In this document: positions 1 through 12,800 of the stretch, piece by piece | How the letters are laid out: each line of letters starts with the position of its first letter | Numbering within the stretch: position 1 is the stretch's first letter | Assembly: GCA_032622095.1 (NCBI GenBank) | Contig: CP136065.1 | Span: 94,995,343-95,059,342, forward strand | Direction: 5' to 3' | Length of the DNA: 64,000 bases | From: Siphonodentalium dalli | Lineage: Eukaryota > Mollusca > Scaphopoda > Gadilida > Siphonodentaliidae | Translations under genes and position numbers: made by a program | Notes under the pieces: generated by a model | Database searches by the model: none | Seen by the model: the letters and a program-made list of their open reading frames with translations, nothing else | What the model was told of the DNA's origin: nothing

Positions 1-69
1 CATGTTCGGGAAGATGTCTGTGAACCCCTTGGTGACTGAAGCTTCCTCTTTTTTTTTTTGCGAAAACCA

Positions 70-275
70 TGTGCCAATGCATTCTCTTATATACGCGAGG
101 CGCCCATATGGCGCCTCGCATATATAAGAGAATACATTAGCCTAAAAGTAATTACCTTGATCTTGCCGCGGTAAGCCAGTGCTTCCTATTATATATGCGA
201 GACTTGCATATATAAGAGAATGAACTGGAACAGGGTTTTTAATGCTGCACCAACGCAGCTTCCGTCATGAAAGGG
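70..275. repeat. Palindromic hairpin repeat pair
   Basis: Two stem-loop motifs lie side by side. The first (about 72-139) reads CCAATGCATTCTCTTATA, then a GCGAGGCGCC/GGCGCCTCGC tip, then the same arm inverted. The second (176-226) is a shorter version. The block ends with CCGTCATGAAAGGGTTAA, the end motif also seen at 22835 and 45510. It belongs to the hairpin family described at 7855-8246. No coding potential. Confidence 0.8.
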
Positions 276-383
276 TTAAGCCATAGGTGTATCGGAATAT
301 ACTCCCATTAGACCACGCAAAGTAAGTTTCCCGCTTCTCAGGCCTGCGCACATGGTCCCGAAACCCAGCGCATTTATCATTGT

Positions 384-812
384 ATCCCATCCGTTGTGAC
401 GGTTACAGGACATGACGTCTACAGTTGGAACTTACGCATAATTTCATGAGAACGTGCGCATACTTTGATAACGTATACATGTATTACTGTACACTAAAAG
501 CAGCAGTTTTGAGAAACATCTCTAATATTTAATTAAACAGATCGGGGAGGGGTGTACGCAAGAGACATATCAGCAACGAGTAATTTGCTTCAAATGCGAG
601 TTAGATCCATTTTGTTCCATTGTTTTCGTATGAACATAAAACGACGTTAAGCTATATCATGATTTATCATCATATTTATCCGGCAATTTGAACACCATGT
701 TGTTGCAACCAAGTGTGGTAGTTGGAAACCCTGGTGTAAACACCTGGATTCCTTGCTTCCGCACAGCCATAACCCCAGCTGGTGATACCTGCAACAGATA
801 TAGATATATTGA
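384..812. repeat. Segmental duplication, copy 1
   Basis: This stretch, holding the protease last exon and its 3' flank, matches 50521-51339 (shared blocks include TATCCCATCCGTTGTGACGG and CAGATCGGGGAGGGGTGTAC). Similarity stops at 812, exactly where the Penelope-like fragment begins, so either that element landed at the edge or the breakpoint coincides with it. The second copy carries about 500 extra bases of foldback DNA. Confidence 0.85.
676..788 (-). CDS. Serine protease exon 6 (last)
   Basis: Encodes [20 protein letters not shown] and the C terminus ending VQIAG-stop. The acceptor is TTGCAG before 788; the first two bases complete a split Gly codon from exon 5. The Penelope-like fragment begins 24 bp upstream of the acceptor. 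Confidence 0.93.
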
Positions 813-3800
813 AACACCAGTTGAAATATTACGTCAGGAAAAACAGACAGTATGTGAGGGTGAAAAAATTCCATTCGTCACAACTCACAATCCTCATCAG
901 CCTAACCAAGTTGGAATCGCACGTAGCCTATTACCGATTCTCCACAAGGACACAAACATGCAGAAGTTATTCCCAGGCAACGATTTCTTGGAGAGCAAAA
1001 GACAGCCACGGAATATGAAAAAAACTGTTAACAAGAGCGATATATGACAGAATTAAAAAAGTCAATCATGTGTGCAAATGTGGAGACATACGTTGTGGGA
1101 CATGTCGCAATGACTACGAATTTCTATCCACAGGAACAGAACTCCAACTTAAGAACGGACAAAAAATTGTGCCAAATGCAACATTAAATTGCAAATCACG
1201 CAATTTAATTTATTGCATCACATGTTCCGGATGTGGTGAATCATATACTGGACAGACAGGTGGTACCCTAGTCCAGAGAGTTCGGATTCACCGACAACAG
1301 ATTAGGGATTCCAGCACAAGGATGATCCCTCTTACCATTGGAACAAACGTCGCACTACCAACGACTCGAATTCAATTATTTGAATTCGAGTCGACAAAAG
1401 TGCGACGTTTGTTTCAAATAAATGCGAGTAGACGCACTACCGACGAAGTATGCATGCGTGTTGGCAACACGAATTTAATTGCCGATGCGTCTGAGATCCG
1501 TGTTTGAAACAAACGTCGCATTACCGTCGACTCGAATTTATATCGAAGAAATGCAAACGAGCTGCATAATGATATGCTAATGAGGGAATTCCAATTTAAA
1601 TTGGAAAACACCAACGAACGTGACGTAATTTGGTGGTATTTGAATTCGAGTCGACGAAAGTGCGAAGTTTGTTTCAAATTAAATGCGAGTAGACGCACTA
1701 AATAAATATTTATTCCGTTTGGATATACCCGCTACTATTCATGGAATGTGCAAATTTCACATCAACGATGGGTTGAAATTGTTCTTGTAATTTGATTTTC
1801 CAACAATGAATTATTGGGGAATTTGTTGTTTTTAGACCAACATTTGCATATTTTCCTACTTTTAGTCCAACATTTTGACTGAAATGGCCATCAGTCGGGA
1901 AGCTTGTTTCCTGGTCCCTCATGACCCCCGTGGCAAGCCAAAAAACTGCTAATTATTTTCCTGTGCTTTTGTTCAAAATTATGAACTTCGTGGGGCGTGT
2001 CAGGTTGGAAATTTCCAACACTTGGAGTCTAGATCCTATAGGTTTTTGCGATTTTCATGTTCAGATTTCAAAACTTTTCTCCCACCGTGCCCAACTATGA
2101 TCGGATTTTCAGGTTCAGATCTCTAATTTTTCTTCTACTGGCAGAACCATGGTCCGCCCAGTGCATGATCACAAGTCTACTGATCCATTCATAATAGGCT
2201 ATCATCCAGGCATGTGAAGGAACAGCCTAGCGGGTTGCAAATTGAATTACGCAAATTTATTAGCCCCCCCCCCGCCCCTGCAACGGAGGCCCCATAGCTA
2301 TACGTCCCTGCCCGCCATGTTTATTTTATCACGTGGTTTTAGATAGGCATACTAAGGCAATATATACACATTATCGGTACAGTGAAGTGATATGGGCTGC
2401 AGTATCATGCACGCCGAGTTGTCGAATTCAGATCGTCGTATCAAACGAGCTGCCGCAGGCAGCGAGTTTGATGCGGCGATCTGACATCGTCAACGAGACG
2501 TGATACTGCAGCCCATATCACTTCACTGTACCGATAAAACGTTTATTATACGACACATTTTTGGTTCATCCCATGTCACAAAGGGCAAAACTACTTCGTT
2601 ACACCATCCCATGTCATCACCCGGGCAAAAGTACCCCATTGAACATTCCCAGTCATCACCCGAAACTCCCAATTTAAATAGTTCCCAACTTCCGGTGACC
2701 TAATTTCACGGGATACTGATACGGAATTCAAAGGATACTGATACGGAATTAATAGAAAACCGATATGGCTCACGATCAGACAAGCGTTTTCCGACTGCTC
2801 GGAATTTATCGCCAAACAATAGTGGTATTTGTAAGGGATTAGTGGTAGTCATATTATATAGCATTCTCATGTTTACGCTATAAACCCGTTGCGCCCCCCA
2901 GTGAATGACGTCACGAAAAAATCAATGATGTAGTTTTATAAATAGAACCAGAAAATCACAGGAAGTTTTGAATGATCGTAGCACAATTTGTAAGTAGATT
3001 TCTCTTGATTTCTCATCAATTATGTGGAGGACTGCCGAAGTGAATGTTGTGAATGGTACATCCACTAAACATTGGAGCTCCCATGTAATGGCCAGTGCTG
3101 TCGAGGGACATTTGGACGTTTTCAATGGATAGGCCTACTTTGTCCAAAATACCACTGCCATTTCCTGCAAATGTTTCAATTTGTTGTGTTGTTGTTGAAC
3201 ATTTTTGCTGTATTTGCCGAGTTATTTGGGTTCCCGACATTACTGGTCGAACTTGAGGAATGTTCATGTCATCATGAGGCGGACACGCAGATCTCGGATT
3301 TACGGGCGGATTGTATGGCACAAGTGAGTCACGTGAAACACTACCACCGATGGCCTCACCCATCGCCATTTTCTCCCGGTCAGAAACTCGTTGATACACA
3401 GAGAGGGACGAGACTGACTTAAGCCCTGTTACAGCCATTATTTGTGATGGGCTGAAATTTACCCTGCCCAGAATTGTAACTCCTGTAACACGGATACTGT
3501 GATTGGTGTAACGTTTGGATATGAGGATTTTTTCGCTCAGATTTGGCATGAAAAGACGGAGTTTATCACGCCCTACTGGCTTATTTTGGTACCATATTTC
3601 ACCAGGATAATCCTCGAAACTGTCTTTAGGATACTGCCAGAGACGCCCACATGCCGGATTTAATTTCCTGAGGTAAGTTTCAAATGTTTTTACTGGACAG
3701 TTGTATCTAAGTCTGCGGGCATGTGACCAGAAAAAGTCTCTTTGTCGCCACCTCGGTGATTTTTTGTCAATTCGTCCTTTTTGTTAAGGACATATTTTCT

Positions 3801-6800
3801 GCCATCAGGATATTGGTGTATGGAAAATGAATCTTTGGTCATGAGTTCCATGTTTTCGTTTGCACGACGACAAAAGTATAATCTGATGTTCATTTGCACT
3901 CGATTGAATAACCCGTATGGTGTTCTCGGTGATAAATACAGGCTGTTATATATTTGTTTCAAATCATCATCTTCAATTTGGTCATGGTGTGTGATATCCC
4001 CTTCCCCGTGTAGCTTTATTTCAGACATGGCCGTTTTGAAACACTCATTAGCTTCAGCAAATTCAGCATTGGTAATGATGTCGATTATTTTCATCTGTGG
4101 TGGCGACTTTAAATATCTATTCAAAGCATGTCTTATGTTTTCAAACGTGCCTGCCTTATACATCTCCCCCTTTTTCGAGCGAGCGTCCATGTAAAAATGA
4201 CACAAGTGCTCATTCAAGTTTACAGCATCAAACGTTTCAAAATTAGTGTCCTGCTTTTTTTCTTGCAAATACTCCCTTAGTGTTCTGGCAGCTACCTCAT
4301 TTGAACTCTGTGTATTTTTAGGAATATTATTCGCACGTTTGGAAATTATTTCATCCATCGAATGATCGGCGAAGCGCTTCATTTTGTCGTATTTTGTTAC
4401 TAAATGCAGACGACGTAATTTGTTTACATCACCTATAGGCTATACAACAGGTGCGAATACTAACACCCCCAAGAGTGAGTAGAACCACCCAACTTGACAA
4501 ACGATGAACACTACAATTTGGATTAATCCATTAAAGTTAGGGACCGCTTAGTATAAGAAAAAACGTTCATTTCTATAATCAATGATTTTATAGTGAACCT
4601 AAATACATAAAACAGATCGATCGCCGTCAATTGTTATCTGAATTGTCAAACAAATCATTTGCAACACGGTCTTACACGTTTACGTGCCGGTAACGTTATT
4701 CCCCCAGATGGAGCCTCTTGCTCTATGCAAATTAGATGACGTCACCCGCCAACATAAGAACCTTCGCACGCGCGAAAGCCGTAAACATGGGATATGTTGC
4801 GCGAGCGTTAACCAATTGAATGCCGAGGATTTAGCTGGAAATGGAACATAACTTCATATTTTAGCCGTTTTGACCAAAACCCTCATGAACGCTTTATGCC
4901 ATTTTAATAAATCATTTAGATTCGTCTTTAATTAAATGCGACGTTTGTTTCAACAGACGAATTTTTAAACTCGAGTCTATAATTCTAATTGAATTCAAGT
5001 CGTCGGTAGGGTTAATAAGTGAGCCTATTGATATATGTGGCAGAGGGATGTTCAAAATCTTACCATTTTATAAGACGGCAAGTGATAATTGTTCGGAAAG
5101 ACTGACCAAGGAGGATTATTTCCGTCGCAAATTCCGGACAAAACTCAACAATTCTCAACTCTACCGCTCGTCGTCATGTGCCGGGGTTCGAATCCCACCC
5201 AATCCTTAAACAAATTGCACTGCCACAAAAATTAAATTTGCTTAACTCTAACGTCAGGCAATTACCCCCCCCCCCCATGTTGCCATATGACGTCATAATA
5301 CTATTCACGTCATTCCTTGAAAATTTCCATGAAGGCATGAAAGGCCTCGGAATAAAGGACATATGCCGTCGCTTAAACTTCTTATAAATGTCCATCAGGG
5401 GGATATGAACAACTTTTGGGCGAATAATTATTTTTTCAGTTTTTCATTCATATGCACTTACATTTATGAGGTAAAGCAAACTAATTAGTAAGTCATGACG
5501 TGAGCCGCCAAAAATAAAAAATAAAATATGCAATAAAAAATATTTTATTTGTTTTCTTGCAGACATTTATGAAGACTGAGCGCATACCATAGTTGGGTTC
5601 ATAAGCCAGATAATGCAGTGTGTTTGTTGCAAATATATTCTCTCGTACTCTCCAATGACCATCATGGCACATTATTGTTTTTATTGTCCCCCGAAAAATT
5701 TATTTTTTGGGGGACTATAGAAACGGGCTCCGTCCGTCCATCCGTCCGTCCGTGCGTCCGTCCGTCACACTTTTGAGTACCTTCATGGTGTAATCATCTC
5801 CTCCTACATATTTCATCTCAGAGATTTGAAACTTCATAATTTTCAGTATGAGGGTACCTTCATGGTGTAATCAACTCCTCCTACAGTTTTTATCCTAGAG
5901 ATTTTAAACTTCAGGATATTGTTGCCCATATATTGAAGATGTGCAACATGTATATAGATGACGGAAAACATTTTTTTTGACAGAGTTATTAACCCTTTTT
6001 GACTTAGAATCAACATTTTTTATAATTTTCTGTATGAGGGTACCTTCATGGTGTAATCAACTCCTCCTACAGTTTTGATTGTAGATATTTGAAACTTCAG
6101 AGTATTGTTACCCATATATTGGAGATGTGCAAAATGTATATAGATGACGGATTTTTTTTTACGGAGTTATTGACCCTTTTCGACTTAGAAAATTTAAACA
6201 TTTTTTAAAATTTCTTTAACAAAGCGGCATCGACTTGCCACGTTTTCGGGAGACACTGTGGTCTGCTGACCTTTTATTTTGTTCAAACAAGTTTTCTTTT
6301 TACATAATTACAACATATATCTCATATTGTGAGGGTGAACAGGTGTTGGTATAGTACTATATCATACATTGGTTATAGAGGATAATAATTTCTCCCTTCA
6401 AATTAATAGTTTGAAATTGAGATGTTTTGAAAATGGGGCGCCTCCTCAAAAACAGGACAGCAGCGGATTTCGTCAAATGTACCGATAATAGTTGAATATA
6501 ACTATACTATGTTAATTCAGGATGTGCCTACAGGGATGTAGCGAAAGGGGGTGTGCATGCAGTTAGAAATTTCAAGGTGGATACCCCCCCGAATGTAGAA
6601 ATTCTGATCACGTCCCTGTGTACCGGACATGTTAATATTATTAGCATCACGACCATGAAAGAAACTGGTACTTACCAACAAGATACCATTGACCGCTGGA
6701 CGATCTGCAGGTAAGTGGGCCACCACTGTCGCCCTGTAAACAAGAACATTATATTATTGACATAACCATATAAATTCAGTCTGTTCTCCTCAATATGAAC

Positions 6801-9800
6801 CTAATTAGATGTAGAAACAGCTTCAATATGGACGAATTTCAAAAAAGAAATAAGTCCAACGTGGCACTATTTTAGCAGTATGTTATATAAGAGCCTTTAT
6901 TAATTAGCTATAGGTTATCGGCCGCAATAAGTAGAACGCTGCCGGCGTCATAGGTAACAAAAAGTCGGCCAATAAGTAGAAAACGCGGCCAATAAGTAAC
7001 AAAAAGTCGGCCAATAAGTAGAAAACGCGGCCAATAAGTCAAGGTAACGTAAATTACGTCATACGTAATTAGCTCGATCGGAAAAGAATATTGGGTCGAC
7101 GGAAGATAGGTTGCAGTTGATTTCGGATGAATTACGGACAGTCACAGTTTTTGGGAGTAAATATACATGTACGTGGATGAACTACATGTATCCATATCAA
7201 TATCATTCCCAGTGGAAACTGACAGTACTGTGAAATCGCTGCAAGTTCTTCACAAAGTTCACAAGAATGAAAATTGCTGGAATAATTGTTAATTTAATAA
7301 AACACACAATGGTATATCTATGTTAATATATTCATGATGTGAAACAATTATTTGCCATTGTTGCTAGATTTAATTAATAAAATACTTATTAATTGGTTGT
7401 TTCCACATTGCTCGAGTTATGAGGCCTCGGTCTGTAAACTGATCCGTCGCTTCTTCGATGCTCGTGCTGAGCAAATAACAGTTAGGTAACAATAAATATG
7501 ATACATGATCCCGAGACTCCTTGTGCATCTTAGCATATTATGTAATTTTGTTCTTGTATATTTTATTATTACAAGTTTTGTATATACTATTATCCATTGT
7601 ATTATCAAACTGTCCTCGTGTGGTTGTTTTTTTTGCCAATAAATCATTATCTTATCTTATCAAGCGGGCTTCGTACCTGGTTAATCCACATATGCATGTT
7701 TCTTATATCATACCGACCACATTACGCCGGGAAATGGACAAAGGAAACGTGACATGCATGGTATTCGATACCGACGACCATAGTATTTTACTGACAAAAC
7801 TTAGATCAATTGGAATTGATAATGTATCTTTGACATGGATGGAGTCTTACTTAACCCTTTACCTAACAAACCGGCCAAAACCGGCCAAATAAAGCTGCAA
7901 CAGCCTAAATTATCTTGGGTCTGTCTCAATAAAACCATACAAATATGGATATAATTGGAACCGGCTGATTGACCACGTTGTGATGGTTACAGTTATGCCC
8001 TGTGCCAATGCATTCTCTTATATATGCGAGTCGACCATAGGTCGCCTCGCATATATAAGAGAATGCATTGGCCTAAAAAAAATCTTTTTTTAACACTTTT
8101 TACCATTTTTTCTTACATTCTTTAACAATTTTATAATTTTTAATGTGTTAAGCCAATGCATTCTCTTATATATGCGAGGCGACCTATGGTCGACTCGCAT
8201 ATATAAGAGAATGCATTGGCACAGGGCCCTTCTGTTGGGTAAAGGGTTAACACATAAAACATAAGCAGTCGATATTTATGGTACTCTGTCCAAATTTGAA
8301 ACTATCACCTGAGTGGGTCCCTCAAGGGTGAATGTTCGAACCTCTTTATTCTTTTGTACGCAACGATGCTAGCCAGACTGTGGGTGTCGACTTCTTTATA
8401 TGCGGATGACTATGTCATTTTGGTCTCTGGCTGTGATATCCGCGTAACCAACCAAGTTAGGACTCAATTTAGAAATGAATAAACTGAAACTATGGTTGGT
8501 TGACAACAAACGGTCCCCACATGCACTTAGATAGATCAGAATCAATTATGTTCGGGTCAGGCGGGGGGGGGGGGGGGTGGCGGAAATTTTGTTCAGGCAC
8601 GTATGCTGATTTTTACCTTTCGACCCTTGTTGGGACACACCCACCCCCGCGTCCAAATTTTTTCTGTTTTCGACAGTTTTTTCCGACCATTTTTGGATAC
8701 CCACCCCCCCCTTTTGACACTAAAACAGAGATTTGTGGGGGGGATTTCACTGTAAACAGCTGTATATGAATTTCTGTGCATACTATTTGTCATGGGTGTT
8801 AACATTGACATGTAAATAGGAACGAGTCATTTTGGGGTCATTCGGCCAAAAAAAACATGGCTGTCAGCGACCATCTTGGATTTCAAAATTTGCGACAAAA
8901 TAGAACACGATAACTGCCTGAAGTCAGTTTAGCAGTTAGACTTACATTATTTCTCTTATTCTAAGGTGTTTTAAGCAAAAACAGTCCAAAAACTTGCAGG
9001 AAAAAAAATTATGAGTTGCAGAAAAAAATGATTGTTGGTCCCATCGACCACACACCCACCCGGCATACATGCCCGGAAAAAAAATCCCCCCCGGGTCAGG
9101 TTGAAAACTCGGAAAACATCCTGACGGTCTGCTGAGATCGCGTGGGCATCGCATCCACTAAAAAAGTAAAATATCTGGAGTGTTTTTTTCAACGGCTGTA
9201 TGGTGAAATGATGGCTGAGAGTGTTCTGAGTAAATTAAATGCGAAATTGAAATGTTTATATAGGAAGGTGAATTATCTTAATGACGAATGCAGGAAACTT
9301 TCATTCACTTAAAAAAAGGCAGCATCTAAACGCACGCGCGTCCATAATTTTAGTTTGTAACATATTTATTGTGTCTCCCAATATATACAATATTGACAAT
9401 TAAATGATGATGAGGAGGTAATGTATGATGAGGGAGTAACCACTGGGGATTGGAGCACAAGTTATGCAACTTAGATTATAAAGCTCCTCTCCCCATATTA
9501 TATCGCATATATGTATAAGTTTGTAAATAAGTTTGTAGATGGTGCCACGTTTGGTGGTCCTTGTAATTTCATGTGATGGGGTGGGGTAGTTTATGCAACA
9601 TAATTAAATAGTAATAGACTCTTACCTGGCAGGAATCTTGTCCACCTTGTTCGTAACCAGCACATACCATCGAAGCTTCGTCGATCTCACCATTATACCA
9701 ACTTCCCTGATTGCAGGTATTGTGTTCAATAAGATGAACCTGCACTTCCCTCAAATTGCTGGGATCCTGACCAGTCCCTGTTGATTGGAATATGTGTTGT

Positions 9801-12800
9801 GATTCATACATGCTGATTCGGGCTTTAATTGTTATACTCGATGCATAATCATAATTCTACTCGAATAATGTTCTTCATACCATTGTTCACACTATCGCAT
9901 TCTCGTTCCTAAACATGCCCCTCATTATGATTTCTGACTATGACCCTATACCACTATACATACATATAAACATTACATATATGTAATACTGTTAATTTGA
10001 ATATCCCAACACCTCACTCAACAAAAAGACATTCCAGCGATATATATATATATATATATATATAGATAATTCCTATCTTGGTTACTTAACTAAAGATGGC
10101 GGTATCTCTCGCCTGAATCCGTTGTAACGACAAAAAATATTTTGTTCTTAATATACCCATGGAACTTGAACCGAAGTTGTGCATATGTTTTAGAAAATCT
10201 GAAATGTTCAAAACATTCCTACGGAGAGATAGTACATCTTCGATCTTACAATTCGTCTGGATTGGCTCACAACCACACCAATACTTGTTTGTGATATGCC
10301 CTAAAACTACGTTCTAGATAGTTTTATATATGATTATACATGTAGTCTGTACGTGTGCGTGGATATAAAATACAAGCCATCTGTGTAATTAATTATAGTG
10401 ATACTTGTTTTAGGGGGTAGCAGGAAGACAGCCCGATAGGGCTAGGCTAACCCCCAACAATATATACAGCATTTACTTTATTATATGTTACTGCCATTGG
10501 CTGCGGACACACGTACCACAGTTGCGATGGCATAGTAGGTGTGACCATTTATTATGGTGCAATTGGTCGTCATATTTCTGTGCCATAGCTAGCGTGTCGC
10601 CCGCTGAGTTTCCGCACAATGAGTTGACTCGACCAATTAACCCATGGCGTTTCACCAAGGCTGATCTCTACTCATTACGTTTTGCTACATTGTGTTCTCT
10701 ACGATATATATAATTGCACGATCGATCGTCCAGAATTGTGTTTGACCATGGCAATCCCTCATTCACTCACATATCATGCATGCAGTACGTTTTGTTGATA
10801 TGATCTCAATTCATGTTTATTCACATATATAAATTTCATGCGTATTAAGACAGTTCCCCAATTGTGGTTTTTATTTTGCGACGTTTAGTTCTACGCATAA
10901 TTCCGGTAATATTATCACATGGGCCAATTAAGCTGTGTCGGAACTGTAGGGGGAACTGCAGCTGCGATAAAGTATCTGGAATAAACAAAGCGAACTATAC
11001 AAGGACCAAATACAAGAAAAAGACTGATTATAACGAACTTTGGAGGACTCATTTTGCGAATATGCAGCGGGAGACATTGCTCGCTATGGCATATTAATTA
11101 TGACAACCAATTGTCACCAACTCCACCATATATAATTGTCACACCTACTATGCCATCGCTACGACATGTGATACGTGTGTCCGCAGACATTGTATTATTC
11201 ATGTGTATATTGTAATTAAATTATCCTATCCTATCTAAATTTTGTCTATACATAATTTGGAAGGAGGTATAAGATAGGTTGACAAATCCACGAAATATTG
11301 ATATACCGGCCTCATGTGATCTAAACAATACTTGCCATGGTCGCAGCCATTTTCCATCTATTTTCAATTTTAGCACATAATTGAAATAAACGCTCTTTAC
11401 GTCTACCATGTCAGGACTAGACTAACACGGAGCGCTCTTATCTCTTCCATGTCATGCAAATGACTGTTTTTGTTTGTGACCAAACATCGTGTTTGTTTCA
11501 GGAGTTATGGTACTTATTATTGAAAGGATTTATGTGGATTTTACGAACATGGTTGAAGCGCGTTTGATGTTGAACATCTGGACACAATCTTTTTCCCTTG
11601 TAAATTTCAGTTATAAATATGATTTTTTTCGATTACTGATTTTATAATAAACCTTGTGAATGTCCACGGCTCATTAATAGTTTATCCCTTGAGACAAATG
11701 TGTATATACATGTATATTTTAACCCTTTCGGTGCCAAGTCCGATTTTTGTATCAACCCATATTTCCATATAAGGAAATATGGGTTGATACAAAAATCGGA
11801 CTTGGCACTGAAAGGGTTAAACAAATTTAAAATAAAAAATCCCTTTGGATTAGAGAATTTATTGGTGACGTTAGTTCATGGCTCTGGTCTCGGACAAAAA
11901 GCGTCTATGCTTTCGTCGCCCTAAAGTGGCAGATAATAAAGAGCGTCTCTCAATTTCGAAATTTAGTACTATTTTTTGTGTGATAATTTATGAATAATGT
12001 TTTGTATTTTCGCGATACCTATTTATATATTTAATTTTGGCGGGGGTGATCAACATATGGAGAAGACAGCTCCCACGTCACTGTCTGAAAGTAAACGAAT
12101 GGGCGCACGATATTTTGCCAGATTTAGCCACCCGTACATGTAACTTGTAACGTGTGATGCCATTGCCAACGAAAGTCCCCTGACTCACGTGACCATTTTG
12201 CGTACACGCACACGGTCATTCCGTTCAGAAGCATTGTGTTCAGCGGTATGAAACTTGTAGCTAAGATGTATAAACCAATCTTCTAATAACCGAATAATCA
12301 ATAGTCAATGATCGATATGCAGACAGTGAGAGGATGGGATTTGTCTGTCCGTAAATATCTTATTTTGAGTAAAGTCAATTAAGCGCATTTGTGTTTGCAG
12401 CTTCATTTAATCAACCGCCCGTTGTTTACACGTTACTGATAGGGCCAACAGAGACGTTGCGATATGGGGGTTTGGGAGGGGGAGGGTGTCTCACCACCAA
12501 CTTTGGTCAAAATTTTCAACAGTTGGAAATTTAATACCTGCCAAAACATTAGTTGGATATTTCACACCAAAAATTGGTTGAAAATGTTCTTGTAGTTTGA
12601 TTTTCAAACAATTTATTGGGGGAATTAATTGTTTTTGGACCAATATTTGCATATTTTCCTATTTTTTGTCAAAAGTTTGGATTGAAATCTTCAACACTTG
12701 GAAAGCTTGTGTCCTGGTCCCAGTCAAAAACTGCTAGTTAATCTAAGAAGACAATATTGTCATACATTTGCTCAACATTGTTATTCGAATTGTCATGAGT

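Noticed and set aside
1070-1507. A full gene from the 145-residue frame at 1070
   Set aside because: Only its first half (to about 1315) is Penelope-like; the second half reads through the palindromic repeat cluster and is meaningless.
5160-5215. Possible tRNA (GGTTCGAATCC at 5183-5195)
   Set aside because: A T-arm-like block exists, but no acceptor stem, D arm or anticodon arm can be folded around it. At most a SINE B-box remnant.
9050-9192. Open frames near 8942-9192 on the minus strand
   Set aside because: No recognisable motif, short, in a C-rich/poly-A stretch inside a protease intron.
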